This document shows positions 54,105 to 64,000 of a stretch of DNA of 64,000 nt, in pieces. Position 1 is the first letter of the stretch, and every line of letters begins with the position of its first letter. Source of the DNA: Rodentolepis nana (taxonomy: Eukaryota; Platyhelminthes; Cestoda; Cyclophyllidea; Hymenolepididae); NCBI GenBank assembly GCA_900617975.1, contig UZAE01012013.1, positions 31,346 to 95,345 of the forward strand. The letters run 5' to 3'. Made by a program: the position numbers and the translations under genes. The notes below the pieces were generated by a model that made no database searches, had not been told where the DNA came from, and saw nothing but the letters and a program-made list of their open reading frames with translations.

Positions 54105-54350
54105 AACTGCCAGTTGACTTCTCACTTCAAACAGCCATCACCCTCACTGCATGTCATATTCGACCCCTACCACTACTCATCTTACCCTTTCTGAGCCTTT
54201 GTGTCTGTTTCTTTTACATCTTTGAAACACATTTCTATTCCCCCTCCTGAATTCTTCTCACTTTGATGTTCCCCCTCCCCTCTGTGAAGCCTGAAGTCAA
54301 CTAAAGGGCTAATGATAGCTATCAAAACGCCTGCCATTTGTTATAAATAA
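54032..54350 (+). mobile_element. Ribozyme-headed retroposon, near-intact head
   Basis: In the first Mox-like intron, antisense to the gene. Perfect 13-bp target duplication TTTTTTACAGACA (54019-54031 and 54351-54363) fixes both element ends. It starts GGGGTGGGCG and ends with ATAAATAA. At 319 bp it is probably close to the founding length, since it lacks the internal duplications seen elsewhere. Confidence 0.93.
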
Positions 54351-54951
54351 TTTTTTACAGACATGATTAATATGTAAAGGATAATATTAACAAACAAACA
54401 TTTTAATCATTGGTCTATGTATAGAACTCACAATTTCACCTAGATATTAAGCACTCAATTAGGATAAAGGCTGAAATCTCTTTTATATTATTTTGCATTT
54501 TATTTCACCTGAAGGTATCTGATTGATGGTGAACAAGAAATCAGCCAACAACGTCGTAAGAATGAAATAAGCTTCAAGATTAGTTTCGTAGATTTTGTTC
54601 ATTCATTTTTGCAAACCTATTAAATTAAGTACTGAATGGAGCAATATGGTCTGCTTCGTCTAACATCCATTCCATATTTTTGGTGGAATTATAATAACGA
54701 GGCAGCTGTTTCAAAACTACTTAAGAAGAGGAGAAATGAGTTGAAATCTTTGCCTGTCTATCATTCTAATTGTGCAAAAAATGTGGGACGAATAGAGCTT
54801 AGAGACGTTATGCTCTTACTAGAGATTAATGCTGAAGGACACATTGAAGTAAACTTCAGAATAGGGAGTAAATTTCACTCAATTCTATCAACTATAAATG
54901 ACTGCAGTCATCGTTACTTAAATCAGTACTCAGTAGAAATACATCACTCAC

Positions 54952-55231
54952 CAAGCTGTCCGTAAAAATATGGGCATGGCGGCTGATAGGTACTGAACAA
55001 ATTTTCACAACTCAATGTGCTGACCGGATCTGGTGAGAAGGGATTCGTCGCATAATTTGGAACTGCAGACACGGGATAGGTACTTTGTGAGCAGTAATTG
55101 AAAAATCGATAGGAAGTTGAGATCTGTGGATTCGATAAGTTTTGAGGGCTTGAAGCACAAGGCAGTTGAGACCAGTTAGAAGTGCTTGGAACGGCTTGTG
55201 ACCAACCGGCGGCAAACTCGCAGTAGGACAT
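54952..55231 (-). CDS. Mox: Mox-like homeobox gene, exon 1
   Basis: Begins at ATG 55231-55229 and ends at a CAGCTTG|GTGAGT donor, 280 nt, phase 1 out. It encodes MSYCEFAAGW and then a Ser/Tyr/Pro/Asn-rich region without charged clusters, typical of the N-terminal activation region of ANTP-class homeodomain proteins. The start is the first ATG in a small GC-rich pocket, and the frame joins exon 2 exactly. The whole gene is a nuclear transcription factor. In other animals Mox acts in mesoderm and muscle patterning; that role is family knowledge only. Confidence 0.8.
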
Positions 55232-55400
55232 TTTGTGATGAGGTGACGAGTGTGATGGGATTTTGGTAACCTGATGGGTTGTGTTGCTGGGATGTGAATG
55301 GTTAGTTCTATGTGTTTTGCGGCGCGGTCAGTAACGTGATTGGCCGGGTGTGCACACAGTCTGGAGAATCCATAAAACCATCATAGTTGATATAAATCTC
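55232..55400 (-). promoter_or_regulatory. Probable proximal promoter/5' UTR of the Mox-like gene
   Basis: A local GC- and CpG-richer pocket in AT-rich surroundings, directly upstream of the start codon. It has an inverted CCAAT box (GCCAATCAC on the - strand, near 55338-55346) and an AT-rich TTTATATC about 50 bp further up. Their order is not a classical TATA promoter. No transcription start can be named. Confidence 0.25.
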
Positions 55401-55853
55401 CACAATAATTACCAAGATGATACTTTTTAAGCCCAGTTGATACAAATTATTATGCTAGTTAGAAGCTAGGTCTAATTGAGCAAACATGAGTCCAACTTAA
55501 AATAAAATTCAATGTAAGTTTACAAGTTCATGATGATTCATAAGAATTCCACTAAATAAGAATTTCTAAATGGAAAACTCCTTCAAAATCTCGCCATTCT
55601 ACTGATAGAATATGATATGGGAGCATGCCTTCAAGAATTTATTTCTGGTTGATTTCCAGTTATTCTTTTGTAGAAATCAACGCCCCAATTGTCAATTATA
55701 AATAGTTTATACTTTTGTGCACATTTATCTCTCTTTCATTTTTAGGCATAGCTTTAGTAGTTGCAAGTTTTCTTTTAGTATTTGGCAGACCAAAGTAGCA
55801 TTTCAATAGTTATTATCCAATAATTTAGTCAAGTATTATATAACTGAATTATT

Positions 55854-56156
55854 TATTTATTTCAAATGGCAGGCGTTTGCCATTTAGCTGACTTCGGGCT
55901 TCACAGAGGGAAGGTTAATCAGAGTAGAAGAAAGTCGAGGGGTGGGGAAGAGAAGAGCGATTCACAGATGTAAAAGAGGCAAACAGACACAAAGGTAGAG
56001 AAAAGGTAAGTTGAGTACTGTGGAAGGGGTCGAATATGACATACAGTGGGGGGTGATGGTTGTTTGAAGTGAGAAGTCAACTGCCGGCTTATTGACTTTT
56101 TAGTCGTATGAGTATACGTTGCCCACGGTGCACCACGTAAGTCTATCGCACACCCC
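55854..56156 (-). mobile_element. Ribozyme-headed retroposon, P3/L3 deleted
   Basis: Upstream of the Mox-like gene. Head at 56156; flanks TAACTGAATTATT (55841-55853) and TAGCTGAAATATT (56157-56169) are a 13-bp target duplication with two mismatches. Six bases of P3/L3 are missing (CACGTAAGTC), so the ribozyme is dead. Part of the 3' body near the tail is deleted too. Confidence 0.9.
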
Positions 56157-59100
56157 TAGCTGAAATATTATTGTATAAAAATGAATTGTAACAATTTCAA
56201 GCTCATTGATTCTATTCTCGTTTATGCTCAAAGCATAAAAGCATGAGATTAAACTCTGTGGACAAAGTATCCAATGTTTGCCAAAAAGTATCATTTAAAT
56301 TCAATTTGAGCTCAACTCAAGTTGACCATAATTGGCAGGACAGTTATAGCCACTCAGGGAATGAAGTCGAATTTGAAAGTTACGCGCTATTTAGAAATAA
56401 ATTTCAGTGATAAATAGAGAAAGTTGATGAAAGTACTTTTTAAATTTCTACTAACAAATCAGAATCTTCCTATTTTAAATTACTTATTGATTATCGTTAT
56501 TACCTCCAACTAACCAAAGCTTTTAGCTTATTTTCTTTGTTAGAATAGTAATTTGGTAAAATTCCTATTAGTTGAAATCTGGTTTTATCAGCTTGTCTGC
56601 TTATCTCATAATGCTAATGGAGAGTATGGAAATGCTCAAATGTTCGAGAATTCCGGTTAAAGATGTTTATCTCCAGTGGCATGCCCGAAATGTTTCAGAA
56701 ACTTTCATCGTGGGGATATATTCAAACACAGAGGAATTGTAAGTTAATTAAAGGATGAAAGCTCAGGCTTTAAAGAGGGAATAAAGGATTTGGTCATTGA
56801 GGTGGAGATCATGGAACTTGGGGTACTTTAACTCATCTGCGACCAAGAATTATAGGGCGAGTGCTATTGCAAGTTACATCGTCTTGATACTAAATGAAGA
56901 AATCTGGGAAACACGTTTTCATACGATTTCAGAGCTAGATTTCTGCTAGAACCCAACTATTGAACAAAGAATTTCATTATTTGAAAGAGCTGATCGATCC
57001 ACCAGTGATTTTTCTTTTCACTTTCATCAGCAAAAACCGCACACTTTCAATCTTGCTTAATCTTGCATTGATCGTAGCCTAGAGTGTATCAGGTAAGATA
57101 ATAACAGGCTATAGTACTACAATGCTGCATGGTACATTGATTGAGGGATAATGTGTTGGGCTCCAAACTTTGTGAGTTGAAGGAGTAACTAGAGAGAAAG
57201 GAATAAAGCTCAGTTCAGAGGAGTATGGTGCAAAAGACACTTTGATGCTTAGTGAATAGTGGGCAAGGCGAAGTAGAACTCACTATGCTATATGTGAGGG
57301 ACTGAGACAAGCGAAAACAAATTAAAATAACTAGTAATTAAGACTAGAGATAATGTTGGTAAATATTCGTGTTCAAGACTCCAGGAGGTAGATAATTAAA
57401 TGCTATGGTTGAGAACATCAACCCCACACATTAGTCTCTTCCAATCATCAAAAGTATCTAGTTTGCAAGAGTTAATCCAAGAAGGGTCCTATTATTCAGA
57501 GGTCAGACCACTATGCCAGATCAGTAGATCACATACTGAGATCTTCTCAATTATAGACGGAAGAAATTAGTATTCCGATATTACTTACACAATTTAATTA
57601 CAAATTTTACATTGTATGATTATGGAAATATGTGTTTCTTTAAGAGATCTCGAGTCTGTTGTTTTTCACGCAGATATCTTTGCTTCAAATCAGATTTAAA
57701 ATCTTCTCTCTAAAGACGATTTGTCAAATTAGATTCAGTTAATCTCCAAATCCCTAAGACATCACTCATGATCAACTTCAATCTGTCTTCTATTGATGCC
57801 ATCTAAATCTAGTGCGCTCTCATTCAAACATCGGCCCACTCTTGTCCTAGAAACCGTATTAATGATACATTCAACTTTGAACGTGATCTCAGAAGTGGCT
57901 TCATCATAAGATTAACTCTTACTTGGTTAGCAACAAATGCCACTTTTTGTGTTAAGAGATAGTCGGGTATCCAGTTCAGTGTCTTAAACAATTCGTGGGA
58001 TTTGTTTTACGTTGTTGGGTTCATTAGTCTGGATTGAAATCCTCCCTACTCTTTATTAAAGGCAAAAAACAATGCATTCCAGCTAATAATTAATATGGTT
58101 TGATGGTTTAAAAGATATAATTAGCTAATATGCTAATTATTATTTGGAGGAAATTCCTAAACAGCAGACGTATTGATGCCATTAATTTGATGAAAAATCC
58201 GATACCTTAGGTCTATTTTTGTGAATAACTGGTTGCTTTCTTAAGAATGGTTGACATTCACATAAAATCACGTATGTTGTGTACCATATTTGCTGGGCAC
58301 CGTTTATAAGTAAATACGGGATATATTATTCAACTCGGATGCACGAGAACATGACTGCACCAGGGAGATAAATTCGAGGAAATGTTTTGGCTATTGGGTT
58401 TATAAGATTGGGACTACTTATTGCTCACCTCAGCGTGAAAAATATCTTTCGAAGTGCCCTGTTTATTGATCCCGATGTTAGTATTTAGGGCAACATTCTG
58501 ATTTGTGACGCTTCAACTCACCATGGTTTTTATAAGCTTAAAATCATCTTAGTTTATAGTTTTTCTTAGTCTCTAATGCCTCAAAAGAAGCTTTAGGGTA
58601 AAAAAATTTGTGCAATATTACAAGATTAATCTTCATAATCCATTTTTCTGTTTTAGCCACATGATCCCTACCTTGCCTAAAGGTTCGAATTAAAGACATT
58701 GCTGGTTCAGAACACCGATAGGAGTATGTTGCACTACTGAGGAGTGAAGACTGACATCATAGCAACAAATGAGGTTTTATCTAAACTCTACATCCACGTA
58801 GTTGCTGACTGGGTAGCTTAATGTGCCCTAAATTTCAAATTTCCTGATTTGATTTCTTAGTTTCTAAGCGTGCTCTTGTACTCAAACTTATTGACTAGAT
58901 GTTCAGAGCAAAGTATTCGGTCGTCCCCTCTTAATTCATGAGTTTCGCATAACTTCGATTAGCACCTAGTTAGAGTTTACCTTTACAAGTCTTAATTGAC
59001 CTTAATTAATCAATGTGGCTCTTCACGCCATTTCGTGGGCCAATTCACGCGACCGATGACGTGATTCATATCCAATGTCTGACTGAGAGCTAGCAGTGAG

Positions 59101-59797
59101 AAAATTCTGTCTTTGACTTTCGTTTGGTTTAGCAAAATCGTGACTCAATGAAAGAGATCACTTCTTTAAAACTATTCGAAAAGAGCGAAACAAAATAGAA
59201 AAAAAATAAATGAACGAGTTTGTAGTAGCCCAATTGTCTTCATGATGGTATAAGGGAAAAACTCAAAGAATATCAAAGATCTTCTTTTGGTGACTGGAGA
59301 GCGGTCATTTCCTAAACAAAAGTTTAAGGTGAGCGGAACCTAAACTAAACAATAGCAAGAAATGGAGAACAATGGAGATGGTTGGGAAAGGCAATAAAAT
59401 TTAGTGAATGTGCGCCCAGAGGATTAAGGATTTTTTACCTACCTTAGCTCATTTGCCTTAAAACTATAAATTGATAAAAATCACGCCTTGGCAATCAATG
59501 CCTTTGCAATCAAAGAGGCCCATTTCACTGACAAGAGCATTGAAAACACAAGCTACCACTGTTCTAGCGAAATAATTTTGCCAATTCAATTGCAAACATG
59601 CACAGCATAGGTCAACTCTTAGGCAAGTTAATTGATGCTATTTATTTTCAATAATAGTGAGAAGAAAACATAAAATGTATTAATTACTTTAGCGGAGAAA
59701 GCTTAATAGTTATTTGTAATTGTATTTGCGTCTCGACAAAATCGATTAACGCAACAAAACCTGCAGTTCATGTTGGAAAAATTTGTTAATAGACATC

Positions 59798-60078
59798 TAT
59801 TTATTTAGATCAGATGGTAGGCGTTTTGATGGTAGGCCTCATAGAGAGGAAGGAACATCGAAATGAAAAAAGTCGAAAGGAGGGAGGGAGGGAAGAGAAG
59901 AGTGTTTCAAAGATGTAAAAGAGACCACAAAGAAGGTAGAAAAAGGTGAGGTGATTACTGTGGAAGTAGTGGAATATAACATAGAGTGGGGTCAACTTCC
60001 GGTTAATAGACTTTTTTGGTCCTATGAGAATACGTTTCCCAGGATGCACCACATGGAGGTAAGTCTATCGCGCACCCC
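59798..60078 (-). mobile_element. Ribozyme-headed retroposon, recent
   Basis: Perfect 14-bp target duplication TGTTAATAGACATC (59784-59797 and 60079-60092) suggests a fairly recent insertion. The body is shorter than in other copies. In P1 the consensus U7-G pair is replaced by C7-G, a pairing-preserving change. J1.1/4 and P4 have changes that may impair activity. Confidence 0.92.
60006..60078 (-). ncRNA. HDV-like ribozyme, partly decayed
   Basis: P1 pairs fully with a C7-G variant; P2 and P3 are intact. GGGAAAC replaces GGGCAAC, and the P4/J4-2 junction reads GGACCAAAA, so activity is doubtful. Confidence 0.6.
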
Positions 60079-61325
60079 TGTTAATAGACATCAAATATCC
60101 TTCAAAAAACGTCTACTGCAATCCAAAAGACGATTCACAAAAGTTGAGTGTTGGAGTTTGAAATATCCCTTTGTTAACTTTGATAGATTCCGAATCTGAA
60201 ATATAAATGAAGTAAATTTCTTGGATATTTTGACATTGCTCCCAACATCTTTATCGAACTTTCTGTCAACCGATTTCAGTTGATTTTCACAATTGAACAG
60301 CATAAGAAACCTTAAAATTTTGTGAGTAATAATGACATACGGCTTTACGATCGGGTAGCCAAGGTGACTAATTAGCATTCTATGGTGGCCTATTGACTAA
60401 CCAATAAAAAAGTTATCACATTACTGTTAGAGTAGAGTTCACCTGTTCACGACCGTACAGTTTAATTCTGATTAAGAGGAGAAATATTGATATGTGAAAT
60501 TTCCATTAGATACTTTCTTTCTGTCCAAGCCAAGTATCGTTATCGCTATCTTCAGGTTTATGGGAAAGAAATAGTTCCTGCCTCATTTTCAGTTTGAATA
60601 GTACAATTTATCATTTTTATGCCATTCAAGTGGCTTTGGGAAAGCGTAGCATATCTGTGGTATAAAATACAAAAACATTCTCACCTCACTCAGTTCCTTT
60701 TTCCAGATCCGGATAACCGGTTTCCAACTAAAGCTGAATACCCCAGTTTTAAGGTATTATCAGCTGCTGTCTTAGTCGACTTTAATTTAAATCGGTTAAA
60801 ATGTTTCCTGCAAGTGTCCCACTTAAAGTGGGTTACATAAAGACAGTCAAAATTAATTACTGGAGAATTTTACCCACAACTTCATAGCTTTATCAAAAAT
60901 TATGCTCATTATGCATTCATGTCACTTCTTGCTGTCATAGCCTCAGCTCTTATCAATAAATGAGGCATGACAACTGAGCTTAACTCAGCCGAAATTTAAT
61001 TATGTGTCCTCAACGGTTTGAGATATGTTAAAATGAAGATTAATGAGGTACGTTATTAACAGAAAAATACATTTTAATAAATTTACATACACATCGTCTT
61101 AATTTTCGAATAGAGCTGAGTTTTAGAAGGGTAATTAAAACAATATATTTTAGTCATTTTTTACTCTTGTGGAATGTGGTACAACTTTATATTCTCATAA
61201 TATTAGTGGTAGTTTGTTCATGAAGGAAAATAAGTTGTTCAAATGTCACTCTTATCTTCACTGTCAAAATCTGCAGGACTATACTTAGAGAGAAATCCTT
61301 CTCCGTATTTAATGCTCAAACAACT

Positions 61326-61563
61326 TCAAACTTTTGTGGCCCGACTATTTCCCATATTCGATCCCTTTCACAGTACTCATTTTACCTTTTTACGCCTTTG
61401 TGTCTGTCTGTCTGTCTCTTTTACATCTGTGAATCATTATTCTGTCTTCCATCTCGACTTTTTGTCACTTTGATTTTCCTTCTCCTCTCTGTGAAGCCCC
61501 GAAGTCAGCTCCAGGGCTAATGGTAACTTTCAAAACGCCTGCCATTTGATAAAAATTTAATTA
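61326..61563 (+). mobile_element. Retroposon copy, 5'-truncated, no ribozyme head
   Basis: Starts within the body (TCAAAC...) and runs to the tail. Perfect 19-bp target duplication ATTTAATGCTCAAACAACT (61307-61325 and 61564-61582). The missing 5' end with intact duplications is the usual result of incomplete reverse transcription from the 3' end. Confidence 0.92.
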
Positions 61564-64000
61564 ATTTAATGCTCAAACAACTGGATCCAAAGTTTTAAGG
61601 TATGCAAAACAGATTGTAAAGTTGTCCAAAAATGTATGCTTTGTAGATATTAAAATGAGCCAACCTTTCTATAAGCAATTAGTAACATTTATGATCAATT
61701 TCGATTTATCTTATCAATTCCAATCAAATGAATTTGATGTAAGCATATTCGTGAGCTTTAGAACAAAGTTCTTGAAGGGATTGGCCAGACGAAGTACTTC
61801 GAACACAATCTCTCTCTCCCTCTCCCTCTCCATACAAAGACACAACAGAAGGCTATTATTAAGTATCAATGCCGAAATTATAAACCATGTGATTGTATAT
61901 ATAAATTAGATTGGGCCACTCCTTATCCTTTTGCGTGGTTGTACTGCGATCTCCCTCTGGGCCTGGACAAAATCAATCATCTTTCCGACTGCGATCATTA
62001 GAAAGAGAATAGTGGAATAGCAGGAATAGCTCATAATGTCGGCATACATCAAAAGTCGAGGAGGGGAGATTTTTCTACGCTTGGAGGTGCCCCCCTCCAA
62101 TATTGGGCTCCTATTCACCTCCCCCTCCCCACACCATCCTTAACCTATGTCGCGACACGCAGTCTCCTTCTACGCTGCACCACGAATTTTCCCATGTGCA
62201 CGTCTGATTTCACCTCACTTAGTTGGTGGTAACAACCAAAATAACGATGGTGTTAAACGATATTCCGAAAAGTCTCTTCTAGTCTCTAAGTATTCTACCT
62301 GACTGTTCGTGGGTTGAGGTTTTCAAACCCTCTTTCTGTGGGAAATGAAAATGCGGTAAATCATTTAAAAATGGGTAGGTTACACTTTAAATGAGTCTGG
62401 CTAGGATTTCTTGAGCTATGTTTTATGCATTTATGGAGTTGTGTGGAAACTTTAAGAATGCCAGAAATGTTGAAAATGGTAATTAAGAGGTGCAGCAACT
62501 TAAAGGAGTGAAAATTTTACAAGCGCCAGAAAATGTCCACGATTCATAGACGGAGGAACAGAAACTCTGAGCTGGTATAGCTATAATTTACTCGGAATTT
62601 TGATATCATTTCTCCGATAACTTGAACTGCGGATCATTAAGCAGAGATACATTGGGTTAAAATTTTCGATCGGTTTGTTTGCCATTTCAAAAAAATTGTT
62701 CCAAGTGAAGAAATGAATTGGACGGACACATAAATTTTAATACAATGTTTAATTGAAGCAAAGGATTTCTAAACGGTGGTATGAATTGTCAATTACTATT
62801 AAGTGATGTAGGTAATTTGCAATTTCAAAAAAACCTTTATCTAATGAGGGTCCTCTTTAGAAATCACATGTAATCAGTGATGTGGAGAAATATTTGCACC
62901 TCTCAGTGCCTAAAATTTGGAGGTTTAGCTAAATAGATCGATGAGATTCACATTAAAGAGCGTCACTTAGGAAGGTTACCATTCTAACCTCTGAGGCAAT
63001 AGTTTGCCCATCAGTGTCACAAAAATAGGCTAATAGAGAAAACTCTTAATGAATTTAACTCAATTTTATGCACTATTCTGGCATGGCCTAATGCAAATGC
63101 TCCATTCAATGATATCTAACGCACGGCCAATTAGAGTGAGTGCTTTTACACAAACTTTAAGTGGAAACATCACCAGTTGAATTTGAGTTGCAAGACTCCA
63201 TGTCTGTGATAGAAATAGCCGGGTCTTTTAGTTACCGAATTGGTAATGGGATTGCAAATCATTTCAGTATTGTTCTGCTAATTCAATGAATCTTGAATTC
63301 TATAAGGAAGACAATCCAAGTTCAGGAGAAGGAGGTACTTATGAAAAGATTTGACTTCAAACCTTCCAAGCCCATTCCGAACAAAAACATTGATATTTGG
63401 ATAGTTGGAAGGTATCTTGACTGTGAATTCTTATTTCAACCCTACCTTTTCTGATTGAATTTAATCATTCCGATCGGTCACTCATATCTGTTCACTGATG
63501 TTCATTGATCTCACGACGTCGGCTACTAACGTAACTATCTTTTGTATCATTGGCTAATCAATATTTTACTTTATAATTAATTGCCTTCATTAGTCAAAGA
63601 CCGTTTGAACAAGAAATGCATTGGAATAGGTGTCAAACAGTAGAACGAGCTAAATTCTGGCTTCATTAGGATATTCGAAGATAGATATCTTCAATTTAAA
63701 GTATGTCCCAAGCAAATTTCAAAATTGTCCATTTTCATTCTCACGAATCTGCGTTTTCTGAGCCAAAGCTCAAAAATCAAAGAACCACTTTCGCATATTT
63801 TTGGGGCATTCTACTTTGTGTCTCAGACAATAAAAGTGTAAAATCTTTGAGATGTACCTCAGTATCCGCTTTTCAGTATGATTACGCACTTAGCTCCAGG
63901 GTATTTTACAAATTTTAATTAGCTCATTTGGAATTAGCGTGTGCTTAGGGGTTATTAAAACCTTGCCAATTTTATGGATCAGCATTTGAGGTTAATCAGA

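Larger units (their letters stand above)
56170..64000. other. Upstream flank of the Mox-like gene, no gene seen
   Basis: Apart from retroposons at 59798-60078 and 61326-61563, only AT-rich sequence with short chance frames and a (TCTCCC)n-like run near 61810-61835. No exon with matching splice sites and a recognisable product was found. Regulatory sequence for the homeobox gene is likely but cannot be pinpointed. Confidence 0.5.

Noticed and set aside
54145..54160. TTCGACCCC-like sequence in the retroposon body resembles a Pol III B box
   Set aside because: No convincing A box lies upstream at the right distance, and the match is not kept in all copies. A 5' ribozyme points to processing from a longer transcript.
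61800..61909. Open frame with SLSLSL repeats at 61622-61909
   Set aside because: The repeat comes from a CTCTCC-type microsatellite, and there is no conserved domain.
1..64000. tRNA, rRNA, CRISPR or bacterial-type operons
   Set aside because: No cloverleaf, rRNA core motif, regular spacer array or clustered intronless genes were seen. Gene structure is clearly that of an animal genome.

Overview
This window is AT-rich eukaryotic DNA from an invertebrate animal. It holds two protein-coding genes with long introns and U2-type GT-AG splice sites. The lineage cannot be fixed from sequence alone. The low GC, multi-kilobase introns mixed with 70-bp introns, and rather divergent domain sequences would suit a flatworm, but that is inference. 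No bacterial, organellar, rRNA, tRNA or CRISPR feature was seen.

Gene 1 is on the + strand, with its last 15 exons between 3177 and 50440. It encodes a DLC-family protein (vertebrate DLC1/STARD13/STARD8, fly crossveinless-c): a RhoGAP domain followed by a C-terminal START domain. All 15 exons join in phase into a 1341-residue open frame that ends at a stop codon. The N-terminal exons lie upstream of the window or were not recognised.

Gene 2 is on the - strand, with exons between 55231 and about 51670. It is an ANTP-class homeobox gene of the Mox/buttonless type, with an intron between homeodomain residues 44 and 45. The two genes converge tail to tail, with candidate poly(A) signals only about 290 bp apart.

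The introns and flanks contain at least 13 copies of short retroposons. Most follow one plan: a conserved head of about 73 nt, a pyrimidine-rich body and an (AAATA)n tail, flanked by 10-19 bp target-site duplications. The head can be folded by hand into a complete HDV-like self-cleaving ribozyme: 7-bp P1 with a G1-U wobble, P2, 3-bp P3, CC/GG P1.1, P4 hairpin, and a J4/2 strand with the catalytic cytosine. The predicted cleavage site falls exactly at the 5' boundary of the insertion. One element (48063-48330) carries the same head on a different body and sits between 46-bp direct repeats. Nine of the ten head-bearing copies inside the two genes are antisense to their host gene. Two LTRs (TG...CA ends, 4-bp target duplications) lie in inverted orientation 5 kb apart. 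The rest is intron or intergenic sequence in which nothing else could be supported.
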